A stretch of DNA of 64,000 nucleotides from Diphasiastrum complanatum. Lineage: Eukaryota; Streptophyta; Lycopodiopsida; Lycopodiales; Lycopodiaceae. Below the pieces are notes generated by a model. That model had not been told where the DNA came from. It did not search any database and saw only the letters and a list, made by a program, of their open reading frames with translations. Where the stretch lies: contig CM055110.1 in NCBI GenBank assembly GCA_029204225.1, positions 14,784,914 to 14,848,913 on the forward strand, read 5' to 3'. Of this stretch, positions 40,449 to 53,748 are shown in pieces; position 1 is the stretch's first letter, and each line of letters begins with the position of its first letter. The position numbers and the translations under genes were made by a program.

Positions 40449-42230
40449 GGATACCAAAACCAAGAGAACCAAAGGGAATAGATGGCGGATCAATCCAACC
40501 CAACCAAACCTAGATCAATCGGATCTAGCCCCCAAGCTATGGAAAGCTTGCCATGTCTCAATAGTGAAATGAGCACACTCCCCCTAGACTAGGCCCTAGA
40601 CTAGGAGTAAACGAGCACCTCACTGGGACATCAGTAGCCACATCAGCCACTTACCAATGAGACTTCCAGTCACATATAAATCCATCGTCAAGGGTTTTAG
40701 GCCTCCAAACCATTAATCATGATATAATACTATGAGGGCCCCACCCCTCACAATCATAACTGTCATAACTGACTTACGGGTCTTAGTAGGGCCTCTGACC
40801 CCGGGATCAAAGATTTGTGGGCATGACATTAATCCCCCCTTATTCAAGTTTTGTCCTCAAAACTTGAAGGCAAAAAAGTCCATCATAAGGCTCTCACCTT
40901 GCACCCAAAAATCAACTCAAACCATATACCCACGTAACCATATGATTACCTTTCATTTAGTTCATGAATCAAATCTCTTTTCGGGTTCAAATATATTTAG
41001 ATAGCTACTTGATGATTATTCTTAACACCTCATTGTGACACCTCAGCAGCCTAAATGGGCTATGTCAACCACTCCCCCTATGAGTCACAGATAGCACCAT
41101 GCAAATCCACTATCAATAACTTTAGGCCTCCCTTTGGGGAGAGCTTGGATTAGTAGATGATAGCTACATGATGTTGGAGTGCCATTGGAGTGCGCTCTCA
41201 CTCTTTCCACTATTGAGATATGGCAAGTATTTCATAACTTGGGGCTAGATTTGACAAAATTTCCAACAAACACGTGTAGGAAATGATCCTCAAATGTGAA
41301 TGATCTTATTAACCTTTATGATTAGCACACAAACTGATTCTAGATTGAATAGCAAGATCTAGTACAGAATTTAATGGCTTAATCACAATCTAGCATGCTA
41401 AGAATCAAAGAATGATAGCTTTGATTACAAGAGAGAAAAAGTACAAGAATTTAGTGTATGAGCATAAGCCTCAACACGAGTTAGAGAGAGAAAGAGAGAG
41501 CAATATTCAAGCATAAGATAGTGTAGATCCAAAATGGCATGGAATAGCTTCAAAGCTTGGTTCTTCATCAAAGATTATGAGAATGTCTACACATATTTAT
41601 GGAGTTTGAGGTAGCTCGAGGTAGAACCACATCCATCTACCTTCCATCCACATCTAAAAGTGAAAACTAGAGTATTAGTGACATTTCTCACTTCTCATGC
41701 ATATATTTCTACCTACTTCTACCAAGTGTCATTTTTCTAACTAGAATTGTACAAATCATCATGCATGTGTCCATTTCACTTTGTGCATGCCTTGCATGTC
41801 ACTATGGATCACTTACAACAATTGCATGTGATATGCCACGAGTTTCTACAAGCATATTAATGACATTTCTAAGTCTACAATCTATATGCAAGTTGTATAC
41901 TACCAACTAGACTTGAGAAACCCATATAGATCGAGTTCCTTCTAGGCCAAATTTGGCATTTACATTATGAAACAACATACTTGCATAGTAAAAGTCAAGA
42001 TAGATGATTTTTCATTTTTAACAAGATCCAATTGATCTAGGTTTAGTTGAGTTGAATTGATCTGCCATCTATTCCTTCTAGTTCTCTTGGTTTCGGCATC
42101 AAGTGGTATCAGAGCCTAACTAGGCCAAATCAGCCACTTACCAATAAGTCGCTACCAATTCCACATAAATCCACCATCAAGGGTTTTAGGCCTCCAAACC
42201 ATCAAATATGATATAATACCATGAGAGACA
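40449..42230. mobile_element. Scrambled LTR-type repeat with plus-strand primer site
   Basis: A block at 40449-40620, read on the minus strand (GGGGGAG, then TGTGCTCATTTCACTATTGA, CATGGCAAG, to CTTGGTTTTGG), is repeated on the plus strand in two pieces (about 41180-41272 and 42028-42100) separated by about 755 bp. The plus copy ends at a primer site TGGTATCAGAGC (42104-42115). A second block (ATCAGCCACTTACCAAT...TTTTAGGCCTCC) occurs at about 40653, 42125 and, diverged, near 41110. So at least two copies of one LTR element lie here in opposite orientations, one interrupted by an insertion. No coding region is visible. Confidence 0.6.
42104..42115 (+). promoter_or_regulatory. Initiator tRNA-Met-type primer-binding site
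   Basis: TGGTATCAGAGC two bases after GGCATCA, as expected after an LTR end. Confidence 0.7.
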
Positions 42231-42876
42231 TAGGATCATTGGATAGCAATGGCCATCACTGTAGGATCTCAAGTATAGTGCATTGAAGAGAGCTTCACAA
42301 TTGCTGAAGAGCGTTGATTGTTGAAGTATGCATGTATTGCTACTAAATTGTAGAGGAAACAAAGCTGAGTGTGTGTATTTTGTTTAATGTTTTTCGTTGC
42401 TAAATCTTCTGTAGCTTGTGTGTCTTGTGAGAATCATTGAGGGTGATCATATGGTAGTGAAGTTTGCTAGGGTTTCGATTTGGAGTGCAGTTGTTTTTTA
42501 GATTTTTTTTTTTTGTTTTTGAGTTTTGTGAAATAAATCTAGCTTTTCTGGTGTGCAAACTTGATTATTAGTGTTACATTTTTTAGGATTATGGTTCTAG
42601 GGACACAAGAGGTAAGAAAATGAGAATATGACAACATAGACAAAAAAAAATTTGCAAATGCTTGTTGGCTGTTTTGAGAAACTCTATTTAAAAGTGGCAA
42701 GCAACTGGCAATCAAATAGACATGTATATATAGTTGGATGCATGTCACTTAGACATATTCATGGAATAGAGCTTACACATGCATCAGAAAATGCTAAAAG
42801 TGGAACTTCATATCTCATCAAAGCATTCACATATCAACTCACATAGAGAGGTCAACAACATTGAGAAACACCACCC

Positions 42877-42918
<42 letters not shown>

Positions 42919-44375
42919 AGTGCTAATATGCAATAATTCACTAATCTAAGTCAGCCATGTATGCATTCAAAAGACAACCCCAATAGGGATTTGATCTTAA
43001 ACAAAAATCGTGACACAAGTATATATATATCATCAAAAAAAACTTGAGATTTGTATATCATCACATTCGATAGAGGAATCCAGTCAAGTGTGGAGGAAGA
43101 GAGAGGTTAGAGGTGGAGCAAGTGTAGCTGAGGGGATACACACACACACACACACACACACACAAGACTGCGCTTAGTTCCTCTTGACAAAGCAAGGCTA
43201 AAATATTTTGAAACCTTTATTCATATTCCAACAAGGTAAAATATAGCTGAAAAGTAAAATACAATACTATAAAGCACCATAAAGCATAACCACTTATGAG
43301 GCGTCCAGTTGATACCTGCCACCATTTCACAAAACAAACCCACTCAAGCTAGTTTAGTGAGGAAGACATGTGTCATCATAGCTGAACGTCAGTTGTTATT
43401 CATGTCCAAAAGAAGTTATACTACCTCACAACTTTAATTAGCATTTTAAATCATAGTCCAGTCTTCCCAAACAAACAATGTTTTAGCAATAGGCTCTTGC
43501 TGATCAGTTTATGAGCAGTTGGTCCACATTAGTTTATTTAGTATGAGTAGTTTTAACCATTTACGTTTTTCTTAGCCGAAAGACTTGGTGTGGACACGTG
43601 TGCTAGTATTAGAGCAAATCCATGCTATGTTAACCCTAGTGACCCTTATAGAGCAAGATATGTCATGCACTATTGTCCATACTCCTGAGCATATCCATGC
43701 TTTCTAGTTGTATCTCACCAAAAGTCTAAAGTAACACTTATTAGGGTAGGGTTAAGTATTGCCATGATTGTTATACATAAATCACATAACAACTATGGTA
43801 TAAGACACTGCTTCGGATAGACATGATTAAATATTAGTAAGAGAATTCCAATGTTTTTACTAGGTATTAGGACAAAGTCGTGCCATTCTAATCCTTTCGT
43901 AAAAACTATGAATCTTACGCATATCCATGTTGTCTAAGACCATTTTATTGGAGTCCTTACTGTTTGGTTTTTGACAAGGATCTTATTTTAAGACTAGTTC
44001 ATTCGATTTGCATGAAAGATCAGATGTGGTCTTATGTCATTTCTTTTTCTAGAAAAAAGGATTTGTGTTGAAGAGTAATATATATTTAAGATGTAAGGAA
44101 CTGAACATATCGTGCTTGTTTATGCTGCGTAGGGTCTGCATATACTAAGAAATCGTACCTGAACGGTTGTAGACGTGGCTTCTTGAGAGGCTACCATTGT
44201 TTTTTATACGAATGGATTCTTTCTCTTTGGATCATAAAAAACCAGAAAATAAACTTGCGAGCTCATAGTTGCGTTAAAGAGTTAAGGAAAAACGTCTATA
44301 AGATGTATATGGAGTGTGCTAAGTTACTTGCTTTATAAAGATTCAGTTGGTGCCATACCTTTTTTTTGAGATAGA
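42231..44375. other. No gene recognised; simple repeats
   Basis: Contains a C24 run followed by A18 (42874-42915), a short CA microsatellite (43139-43164), and a loosely repeated motif GCATATCCATG-type between 43610 and 43935. No coding signal. Confidence 0.5.
42874..42915. repeat. Poly(C)24-poly(A)18 tract
   Basis: Mononucleotide runs. Length may be affected by sequencing or assembly. Confidence 0.9.
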
Positions 44376-44557
44376 TAGAGCTTGGTTCGGATGTGAACCA
44401 AACCGTAGATAAAAGAGGCCGGAGGGATTAGACGATGCTACATTATAAGACAATGATAGTTTAGTATCGTGAGACAAAAAGTATGAAAAAACGATTGAGA
44501 GTATCATTTCATTTTAAGATCAGAGATTATTAGTTGTGAGCCATAACGTATCCTTCC

Positions 44558-45091
44558 ATCCATCATTGGATAGAAGAGGGTAGTTACATAGAAAGTATAA
44601 AAAATGATTACTTTGGTTTGTTGTCCATCGCTGGGGGACAATAAGCCAGTGAATCTTATAAACTATCAGAGCAAAGAGAGTAGATGATCCTATTGTCCAT
44701 CGCAGGACAGTAGGATGTTATATGTCAAGTAAGAGAAGTATAAGAAGGTTAATAGAGTTTGTTGTCCATCGCTGTGGACAACACACCAAACCAACCTTAT
44801 CGATCATTCTTTATCATTATGAAAGAGATCCATCTGTCTATCGTTGGACAATGGCTATGTTTTGTGTTGTAAAGAAGCCAACTAGCAGTGTTTGAAAGGG
44901 CCACTCCATCGTAAGCTTGAAAAAAGCTATCATAAAGTTGAAAAGGTAGCAAGCAGATCATCGCTGCTGCCTGACATTGTGGAACCACATGAAGGGGTGT
45001 GTAAAGTGAATGATTGTCCATCGCTGCTTAGTGAGAAAGGATGGACGTGTTTCTACATTCTGAAATGCGCTAGATATGTCCATCGCTGGAC
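44558..45091. repeat. Array of about 65-bp degenerate units, each with a small hairpin (loop ATCG)
   Basis: Hairpins: 44558-44571 ATCCA-TCAT-TGGAT; 44621-44642 TTGTCC/GGACAA; 44688-44714 TCCTATTGTCC/GGACAGTAGGA (one G-T pair); 44760-44783 TGTTGTCC/GGACAACA; 44830-44854 CCAT-TGTCT/GGACA-ATGG; 44952-44968 AGCAG/CTGCT; 45016-45046 GTCCATC/GATGGAC; 45078-45091 GTCC/GGAC. Most share GTCCATCGCTG on the 5' side. Start-to-start spacing is usually 62-75 bp. No long open frame or known family explains it. Confidence 0.8.
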
Positions 45092-45154
45092 TTCCATACT
45101 TCAAATCATAAAAGAACGACAGTTTTCTTGCAGAATGGAGGATCTGGACAAAAA

Positions 45155-45670
45155 TTGGACTTTTCTGCGGTACAAGAATTTGTGGATAGGTCCAGAAATC
45201 ATGGACGGCCAGATAAATCTAACTGCAGTACTCGCGAAGTCTGACGGGGGGTGCTTTATGTCAAAATACTGATTTTTTTTTATATTTCTGAAAAAAGATA
45301 GAATTCGCAGAGGGTACAAAGAATTTGTTCTCACTATGGACGATTTCATGGTATGATTGGCGAATTCTGATACTAAGGGTTTGCTGGCAGATGAAAAAAA
45401 TAGTGAAAAATGTGATTTTCTGACAAAAACCAGGCAAAATATGTGAGATAGAATTCGTGGAGCTGCTGGAGGACTGATCTTTGATAGACCTAGCCTCAGT
45501 GAATCCGGTGAATTCTAAGACCCAGGTTTGGTTGGAAAACAGTGGATTTTGACGATATATCAGGGTGTTTTCATAGAATTTGAACAGTGTCAGAATTCGT
45601 GGAGGTGAAAAAATGGAAGATCAATGTCTATTATGGCTACAGACAGACCGACGAATTCTGATATACCTGG
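45155..45670. repeat. Degenerate ~145-bp tandem repeat with alternating GAATTC motifs
   Basis: AGAATTCGTGGAG-type motifs at about 45300, 45451 and 45592 alternate with CGAATTCTGATA-type motifs at about 45360, 45507 and 45651. Motif spacings of about 90, 56, 85 and 59 give a two-motif unit of about 145 bp. Confidence 0.6.
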
Positions 45671-45928
45671 TTGGATGAAAAAAATGTCACTTTCAAAGAA
45701 AATGCCCAAGTTGACACTTTTGTTGCTTCATCCCAGCTTGATAGGTTACTTCGCAGCTCATTGAGGACCTGGAGAGAAGGCTCGTGCTATGGTTTGAAGG
45801 TTAAAAAGCAAGCAAGCATACACACCAACACGGAAGCGAAAAAACTAAAGGAAAAAAAGCTAGGTAAAAAAATCTTAAAAAGCGGGAACATCAATGTTGG
45901 AAGTATTTCTAGTTTATGCGATGGCTAG
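45671..45928 (+). other. Lys-rich open frame, 85 codons, doubtful
   Basis: MDEKNVTFKENAQVDTFVAS followed by a Lys-rich C-terminus. No family recognised; probably chance, directly right of the tandem repeat. Confidence 0.12.
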
Positions 45929-47470
45929 ATCTACTCACGGGTGTAGTATAATATAGAGAGGATTGTCCACCTTTTAAGAATCTACCAAAGCTTTCAAAAT
46001 GGAAATAAACAAACAAACCAAGGCTTTCCTAGCTGGTGCTCGATACGGAAATATAACTAGCTTGGCTAAGGCTTCCCAACTAACCAAGATTAACAAAATA
46101 ATAAGACCTTGCTAAGGCGGTACCCAACTAGCAAGAAGATTAAACTACTTCTAATTTAACACCCTAAAGGGAGATAGGAATAATAGATTGTGGCTAACTA
46201 AGCAAATAGCGAATAAGAACATGCCACAATATAGAAATCGATGAAAAGGAGACAAGAGGAGGCCCAAGCACCTTCCCTCAAGCTATGGACCTTTCCAAAG
46301 GGAACACAAGTGAAATAGCAAGATAATCTCAAGAGAGAGCAATTAGCACAATCTCAAAAGTGTTATTTACATGTCAAATACCTCTCCTTTTATGGCAAGG
46401 AGGGTCTTCCATAAGTATCCACTAACTTATGAGACTAACTTATTTCTAGCCATTCTAGAACTTCTAACTTAGGATTTAGAACTTCAAAGTTTCTAACTTA
46501 GGAAAACTTAAGACAAATATTTCTAATCTTAAGTTTCCTAAGTCTAAGTTCTAAATCTAAGTTTAAGCTATTTTATTATTATTTTAAGCTTCTCCTCATG
46601 GACTTACAAGACACATGCCATGGTGGAAGTTTTTTGATAGATACTCATATGGCTTACAAAACATGCCACGAACTTTTATTTATTTCTTTTTATTTTTCTC
46701 TGTGTTAGCACAGTTGCTAACAACAACGTAACACCGTCCAAATAATTAAAAAACCTAAAATTCTTGATTAATTCAAATTGTGAATGAAATTGTGAACAAA
46801 TACATTTTTTAACATGCAATAATAGAAAAACTAAAATTCTTCAAATAAATTAAAACAAGTACCAAAATTCAAAACTCATAAAAATCTACATAAATTTAAA
46901 ATTTTAACACTAAACAATCAACACAATTGTAAATAATGGGATACCTAATTAATATTAATTGAATCAAACATAAAGTTGTAAAATGAATTTGTCTTTTGTT
47001 AGTCTTATTCTTATCAATTTAGAAATTATCTTTCAGTTTGATTGTATTTAACACAATCATTAGAGGAAGAAGTAAAAGAATATGTTCATCACCTATATAT
47101 AATGGGCAATGATAAAACATTTAATATTTAATTCATCAGAATTTATAGCATAATTGTATCTATATTAGATATATTTTTTCAATTGAAATACATTTGTCTT
47201 GATTTCAAACATATCTTTTTTAGATTTATTATATCAATTATTAAAATATAAACAAACCGAAATTCTAATCAGTATCAAAATTATCAATAAAAAACACAGG
47301 GTGATAGAAATGCATAATTGTTTTACTAGTTATATATAATTTTATAAAACCAAAAGATTAAAACAGAATTGACAAAATAAATAAATTTCATCATACAAGA
47401 AACACACTCAAGATACACACAATTCACATTTTAAACATCTCATAGTAATTCTCAATTGATATTTGTACTC
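45929..47470. other. AT-rich DNA, no gene; possible LTR debris
   Basis: The stretch around 46370-46410 (CTCTCCTTTTATGGCAAGGAGG, a small hairpin) resembles sequence often found in plant Copia LTRs. The rest is very AT-rich. Confidence 0.35.
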
Positions 47471-47474
47471 AAAA

Positions 47475-47760
47475 TAAAGTTTATACATCCAAAATCTCGT
47501 CATCATTATGAGTTGGTCGAGGCTGACCATCGCCATCATGGTCACCATCACCAACATCAATATCTTCATCCTAGAGATTAGCAAAATCTCCAGGCTCGTC
47601 TTTAAGAGGAGGTTGTGGCTCTGGAAGCCACCTGAACTTTCTAGCTGTCGTGGGCGAAAGATGCACCCACTTCATCATCAACGTTCGAAAGATCTTCAAT
47701 GGCAACAACCCTTTGCACAATGAAGGCCGACTGCACAGAATCCTTCTCTACAGCTATACA
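47475..47760 (-). pseudogene. Possible hAT-like transposase C-terminal relic
   Basis: Minus strand, in two frames: VVAIEDLSNVDDEVGASFAH, then PEPQPPLKDEPGDFANL and DEDIDVGDGDHDGDGQPRPT ending NDDEILDV. The acidic tail is the kind seen after the dimerisation domain in hAT transposases, but no catalytic motif is visible. Could be another acidic protein fragment. Confidence 0.25.
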
Positions 47761-49565
47761 ATTTCTCTCTAATGCTATGATTTATCCAAAAAATCAAATT
47801 TTTTTACGTAAATTGCCTAGCAATTGAGAAATCAGCTTAACTAGCTTTTACAGAAACTATATTCATGCATGAAATTTTTTCTGATCAAACTATTGTAACA
47901 CACAGTACCATGTACACAGACATGCAATTGATTCAATAAAGTATTTTCAACACTAGGAATGCACACTACTACTTTTCATACTGACATGCAATTAGAAAGT
48001 AAGCATAGGCTCAGTTCGAGTGATCGGTGCCTAAGCCTCCCACCACAAAATTGGGTGCATGAGGGCTCACATAACAAGAAATACTACCTATATTTTAGCT
48101 TGTATATAGTTTAGAGGTTTCAGATCCACTATCAAGAGTTATTCATGCTCAAAAAACATTAAAAATACACTAAATACTCTACCTTTGTTCTTCCTAGAGT
48201 CATGGTGCGTTGACCTTGCTCCATACTTCGACCATTTGCCTCTCTTACATTGAGCATTTCACATAATAGAAGCGAGAGATGGATGCTAGGGAAGCCAACG
48301 ACCTATCTAGGCTCAATGGATAAAAGTTACTCTAGGGATAACATGTTGATCTTCCCCATGTTGGATGTTTTCTCTGGATGTTTAATTTGGTGGTAAGTAT
48401 AGCTTGTTGTCCATGTTTTCTACATTTGCAGCCACTAGCAACCTACTGCCAAATTTTTGAGCATTTCTCAGATTTGTGAGACCTTCTACCACAACTATTG
48501 AACATATTTGCAAAATATTCTATTGCAAAAACGACCTATTGTATGCTACTATAGCATTTTCCAGGCTACTAGTCACCTGCATCCCAAGAAAAGTGAGCAC
48601 ATTCTGGTGTATAGTATCTAATGAGTTTCCATTAATTTTCTCAATTACATGACCTATAACAGTTGCATTGATAGGTTACTAACAGTACTTTTTGAATCCC
48701 AATAGACGCGATACTTTGACTACCTTCAGGCTTCTACAGATTGTGAACCAAGGCTAGATGCTTGGCATTTAAGTGAACGCTTGATGTTATTACCACATTG
48801 TATGCATTTTACTCCAATGGAAGAGCTTTGTATTACATTTGCTAACCAGCACTAAATCACAACACTACCCACTGTTGCTTATCATATCCACGTTTAAGTC
48901 ACCTGCATTTGTCGTACACTAAATACTACATGGTTGGACTGACAGTGTGCTTTCCAAAACACATTATTTTAGGGTTTGTATACTGATTATTACCTTTGCT
49001 CGACCCTTTTGGTATGGTACAACAATCTGTGAGCCAACATTATGAGTTAGACGTTCTATGTTCTATTGTAAACGTGTTGCGTCTGATATCTATACCACAA
49101 CACCTTTTCTGATAAGAAATGATCATTTTCAAATGTTGAACTCTTTATAGAGATACAATTCTCCTACACCCTACTACTGCTCTATGTGAGCTGCAAACTA
49201 GGATTGTAAGAATAGTCACCTGGATTGTTGTTCACCAAATACCTACGTTTATCGCTTCTTTGTACAACATAACATTTGCAAAACATGGACTATCAAAGTG
49301 GCAAACACTTCTAAGGTATGCAACTAATAATGGCACGCTTTTCAGTTAATTTGTAGCCAACGGCACAAGGTTTGTAATTATGACCTTTGTACACTACATT
49401 ATGGAAGAAACAACCAAAAAATTGAAGACTGCCACATCTTGTAATATGGTGAAGGCTCAAGATGAGATATTGACTCAAGTTGAATATTTGAATGCTTCTT
49501 TCTTTGATTTTGATTAGATATAGTCGACTTGCTTATGGCACAGTGATTTTCTTAAACAAGGAAAA
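47761..49565. other. No feature recognised
   Basis: AT-rich, no convincing open frame, repeat or RNA gene seen. Confidence 0.4.
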
Positions 49566-49569
49566 AAAA

Positions 49570-49695
49570 CTGGTAGGTCAACCATTGTTGACCAATCAAC
49601 CTTTTTCCTCATTGTGTTTTACAGGTTGATAGGTCAACCATCGACCTATATCAACCATTGTAGATCTATCAACCTTTTTCCTAGTTGTGTTTTAC
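49570..49695. repeat. ~71-bp tandem duplication with hairpin
   Basis: TCAACCTTTTTCCT-x-x-TTGTGTTTTACA occurs twice (from about 49598 and 49669). Between them lies a hairpin TTGATAGGTC / GACCTATATCAA with loop AACCATC. Confidence 0.75.
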
Positions 49696-49696
49696 A

Positions 49697-51760
49697 TGGT
49701 ATGGCACAACATAAGTGCTCTTTAGAAGTCGTAAAGTGCAAGGGCATTGAGCTAGAGACATTCTCATGGGTTTCAATATTGTACTATATTAATTAGAATA
49801 GCTTTATCATGTCATTAGATGCTTAAATAATACACCTTAGAATCTTATAATACAATCAAGATTAAAACGTGAAGTATCATAGATATATGATAGATTTTCA
49901 CATTAGATTAGTCTCATAGTTTACTGATTTCAACAATCTCAATAACATACATACACAACTACTCTTTTGTCACAATGTTACCTTTTTACTCCAAAAGTCT
50001 ACCTCAAATATTGTTGAAGAAAAATATATAGAGAAGGATTGTGATGAATGAAAACTAGACAGACAAAATTGGCCACTACATGTTGCAAATCATAGAAAAT
50101 GTATATAGATTAGATGCATGCATAATTAGGCCCCAAAGCTTTTTGGGAGGATTCATCATGTGTAATACTTGATGGCAAAAAGAACATTTCGCAAAGTTGA
50201 GTTCACATTTATGTAGACTAGAGGTAACAAGCCCATAGTTTATGTCTGTATAGCTTCATCATAAGTCCTACTACTGCATGTTAGCAAATGGTTGCACCCT
50301 ATATTTCCATAACATGTAGAACTTTGCCACTATTTTATTTGTTAAAACTCATATTAGGCTATAGGTCTTATACTTTCGATATGTATGGATTAAAGATATT
50401 TTCACAAAGATTACCACAATCAATCTTAAACTTCAAAGGACTTGGATCAAGAATGCACAATCAAGGCATGAAAAGTCTAGACTCCATTGACAAGCACTTT
50501 GTTGTTTGAATAAGTTGCATAGATTGCTATATGTAATTATGCATGTTGACTCTATTTAAACTAGTTCTTGAGCAAGTCCTCTGACAAGGAACTAATACCA
50601 TGAACATTTTTCTCGTCAAACCACAAAGTTGATTACAAACTATTCTTATTCAAAATGTAGGCAACTGTCTGAAAACTCTTCAATCTCACAAACAAACTGT
50701 CTCTTTTTCACACTTGTATTGGCATGTCCCCTCTTGCAATCATTAGTTTGATAGATTGATTGAACATAAGCCTAAAAGTACCATTTTCAACTTATATGGG
50801 CTAATGTTACTCACAAATACTTCTTTGGACATTGGAAACATTTGGCAAATAGACCAAATGAATGCACTTGCCCTACAAAGTGTTTTATACTCGCCCACCC
50901 TTCAAATCCTACCCCTACAATCACCATCAAAACCACAACACATGCATTAATAGCAAACGTTACTCTCCAACTCCTGAAAATCCAAACAGGGGGCTGTTCA
51001 ACAGCACTCTGCATCCAGTTAATACAAAACATTCTTTAGTTAAAACCCATGACTAATTTGAATCAAACTTACCATACAACAACATAATAAAATTTAAATA
51101 GGATGTCTAGTAGTCAAATGCACTGTCATCAATTATCTATATAGACCTATGCACTCTTAAGACAATTTCTTGATGATTTCTACAATGGCATTTTGAAAGC
51201 ATATCAAAACTTGGCATCTTCAAATATCCACTAGAACAACATGAAATTTAAAACAAAAGAGGAGGTTTGACTAACATGTAGAGCATGATTACCATTAGGT
51301 TTTGTATCTTCATTGCTGGAAATTCACTTACGTATCAAATTAAACTCATGCAATCAGGCTTGGCAAAATATCACTTCATGTATGTCTAAATCAACCACCT
51401 CCTCATCCAACGATGCACAATCATCCATGCATAATTATGAGATATTTCAGGACTCATTAATCGTTGTTGAAAGTGAGGGTACCTGCACCCCCAGTCCCAT
51501 GAAGAATAATCTCTTGGGCGATCTCAGTTCCCATAACGACTAAGCTATTCCGTTAGTGAGCTTTTGAATTTCAGAATCAACCGACTTAGTCGCTGCTGCT
51601 GCTGCTATGCTACTTCGTTCAGTTGGAGTTCAGCCCACTCACGAGTACGTGATCTTTGTCGTTCCAAAGTATCCTAATCAGTGAGGCCCACAGCACCGTC
51701 TCGAGTCTTCCTCCAGTCTCCCTCCACAGTGTAGTACTCATTGTACTATACCTGACAATG
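49697..51760. other. No feature recognised
   Basis: AT-rich sequence. Open frames up to about 75 codons look random. Confidence 0.4.
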
Positions 51761-51762
51761 GA

Positions 51763-52266
<504 letters not shown>

Positions 52267-53695
52267 TATTCATTCATTCATGATGGTATTGATTTCCAAA
52301 CTCGTCATGTGGACTACTTGCTAGCATAACCAGCCTTGTAATGGTGTCAAGCTAGTTGTTAACATAACCATGCAACCTTGTAATGATGTCAACAAGGATC
52401 ACATCAAGTTCCTAACCACGTAGGTGATGGTGTATTGACACAACAATAAAGCATGTGGAAGAATATCATCATGTAACATGTTTGCACATGTACTAAGTGA
52501 ACGTCAAAATCTAAACTATTACTATAGTCCATAGAAAAAAATCTTGAAAAAACTTAATAATATATTTATCTTTCATCTTATAATTAGGTAGTTGTTTTTT
52601 AAATCATAAAGCTATTAAACATATCACATACACTTTAATCATTTTTCTTTTTTTGAGAATTTTTCTCTTTCCATTTAAAAAGTGAAAGAAAAAAGTTCCA
52701 TACCTAGAGCCATATTTCATTTTTTTACTAAATGGTTAAGTTCATTCCATTTATTGTTAATTTCAACTCCAGCGGCTTAACAAAATTAATTCCAAAAAAT
52801 ACCAAGAATCTTGTGTGTGTTGATACTTTTCTATTTAGGACTTATGATATAAATCAAAACTTCAATTTCAATCAATACAGAAATAAACTTTTATTAAGTT
52901 AGAGTGGATAACATAATTAAGAATATGTCTAGATGATGGAAAATGCACAATAAAAAATAGCTTGATAAAAAAACAAGTGAAATGTACTAAGTTCTTTTCT
53001 TCATACACATCAAGTCAAACTAGAAATCTACATACTCTAATATTATTTTTGTCGGTCATTTTATTTGGACAAAATAACGACAACATAATAAACAACACCA
53101 TATTGAATAGATAATTTTGCATTAGAGGAGTTCCAAGCACCAAAAGGGCCGTTTGTCAAGATGCTTTTATTGACTATTTAACTATTCAATGTACATGTGG
53201 CCCAATAAAGTTTTTACACCTGTGAAGGAACGTAACATTGTTTGTCGGTCTGAAAAAATTTGGAGTTTTCCGGTAATATTTTTGAACATTTCGAAACTCC
53301 CGCTGGGCAGGGTATGGAGTTGTGATTTGACAATACTTTTGCTACCCGCAAGACTCCTAACTGCCCGACTCTTAAAACTTACGATTGGTAGTAACATATT
53401 TTGAGCAAAGCATAGTTAAATAAACTAACATGTTTTAAAGAGGGGAATCTGCAAGAAGCTGCAAAACATCATTTACAACAACATCAGCCATTAAACTACG
53501 GATGAGTAGAACAACAATAGATTTTCTAGACATTTTTGATATTTTTATAGAATCATAAGCAATATGTGATCATTCCAATAGATTCTACGCGAAGAGTAGA
53601 TTATTTTTGCTTTTTCCCTCATCTCCATCCGAGTTCAAATAAGAAAGTTATGGCTAATCAAAGATTTTAATGATGTGGCATATCGCCTTGATACC
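52267..53695. other. No feature recognised
   Basis: AT-rich sequence between the microsatellites and the Copia relic. Confidence 0.4.
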
Positions 53696-53748
53696 AAACA
53701 AGCCATCATGGAGCGATAACAGGGGTCAGCATCTCGAATGCAACCAGT

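Noticed and set aside
44558-45091. CRISPR-like array (regular repeats and spacers)
   Set aside because: The units are degenerate, the spacing is irregular, the repeated part is a short hairpin and the DNA is nuclear plant sequence; no cas genes are present.
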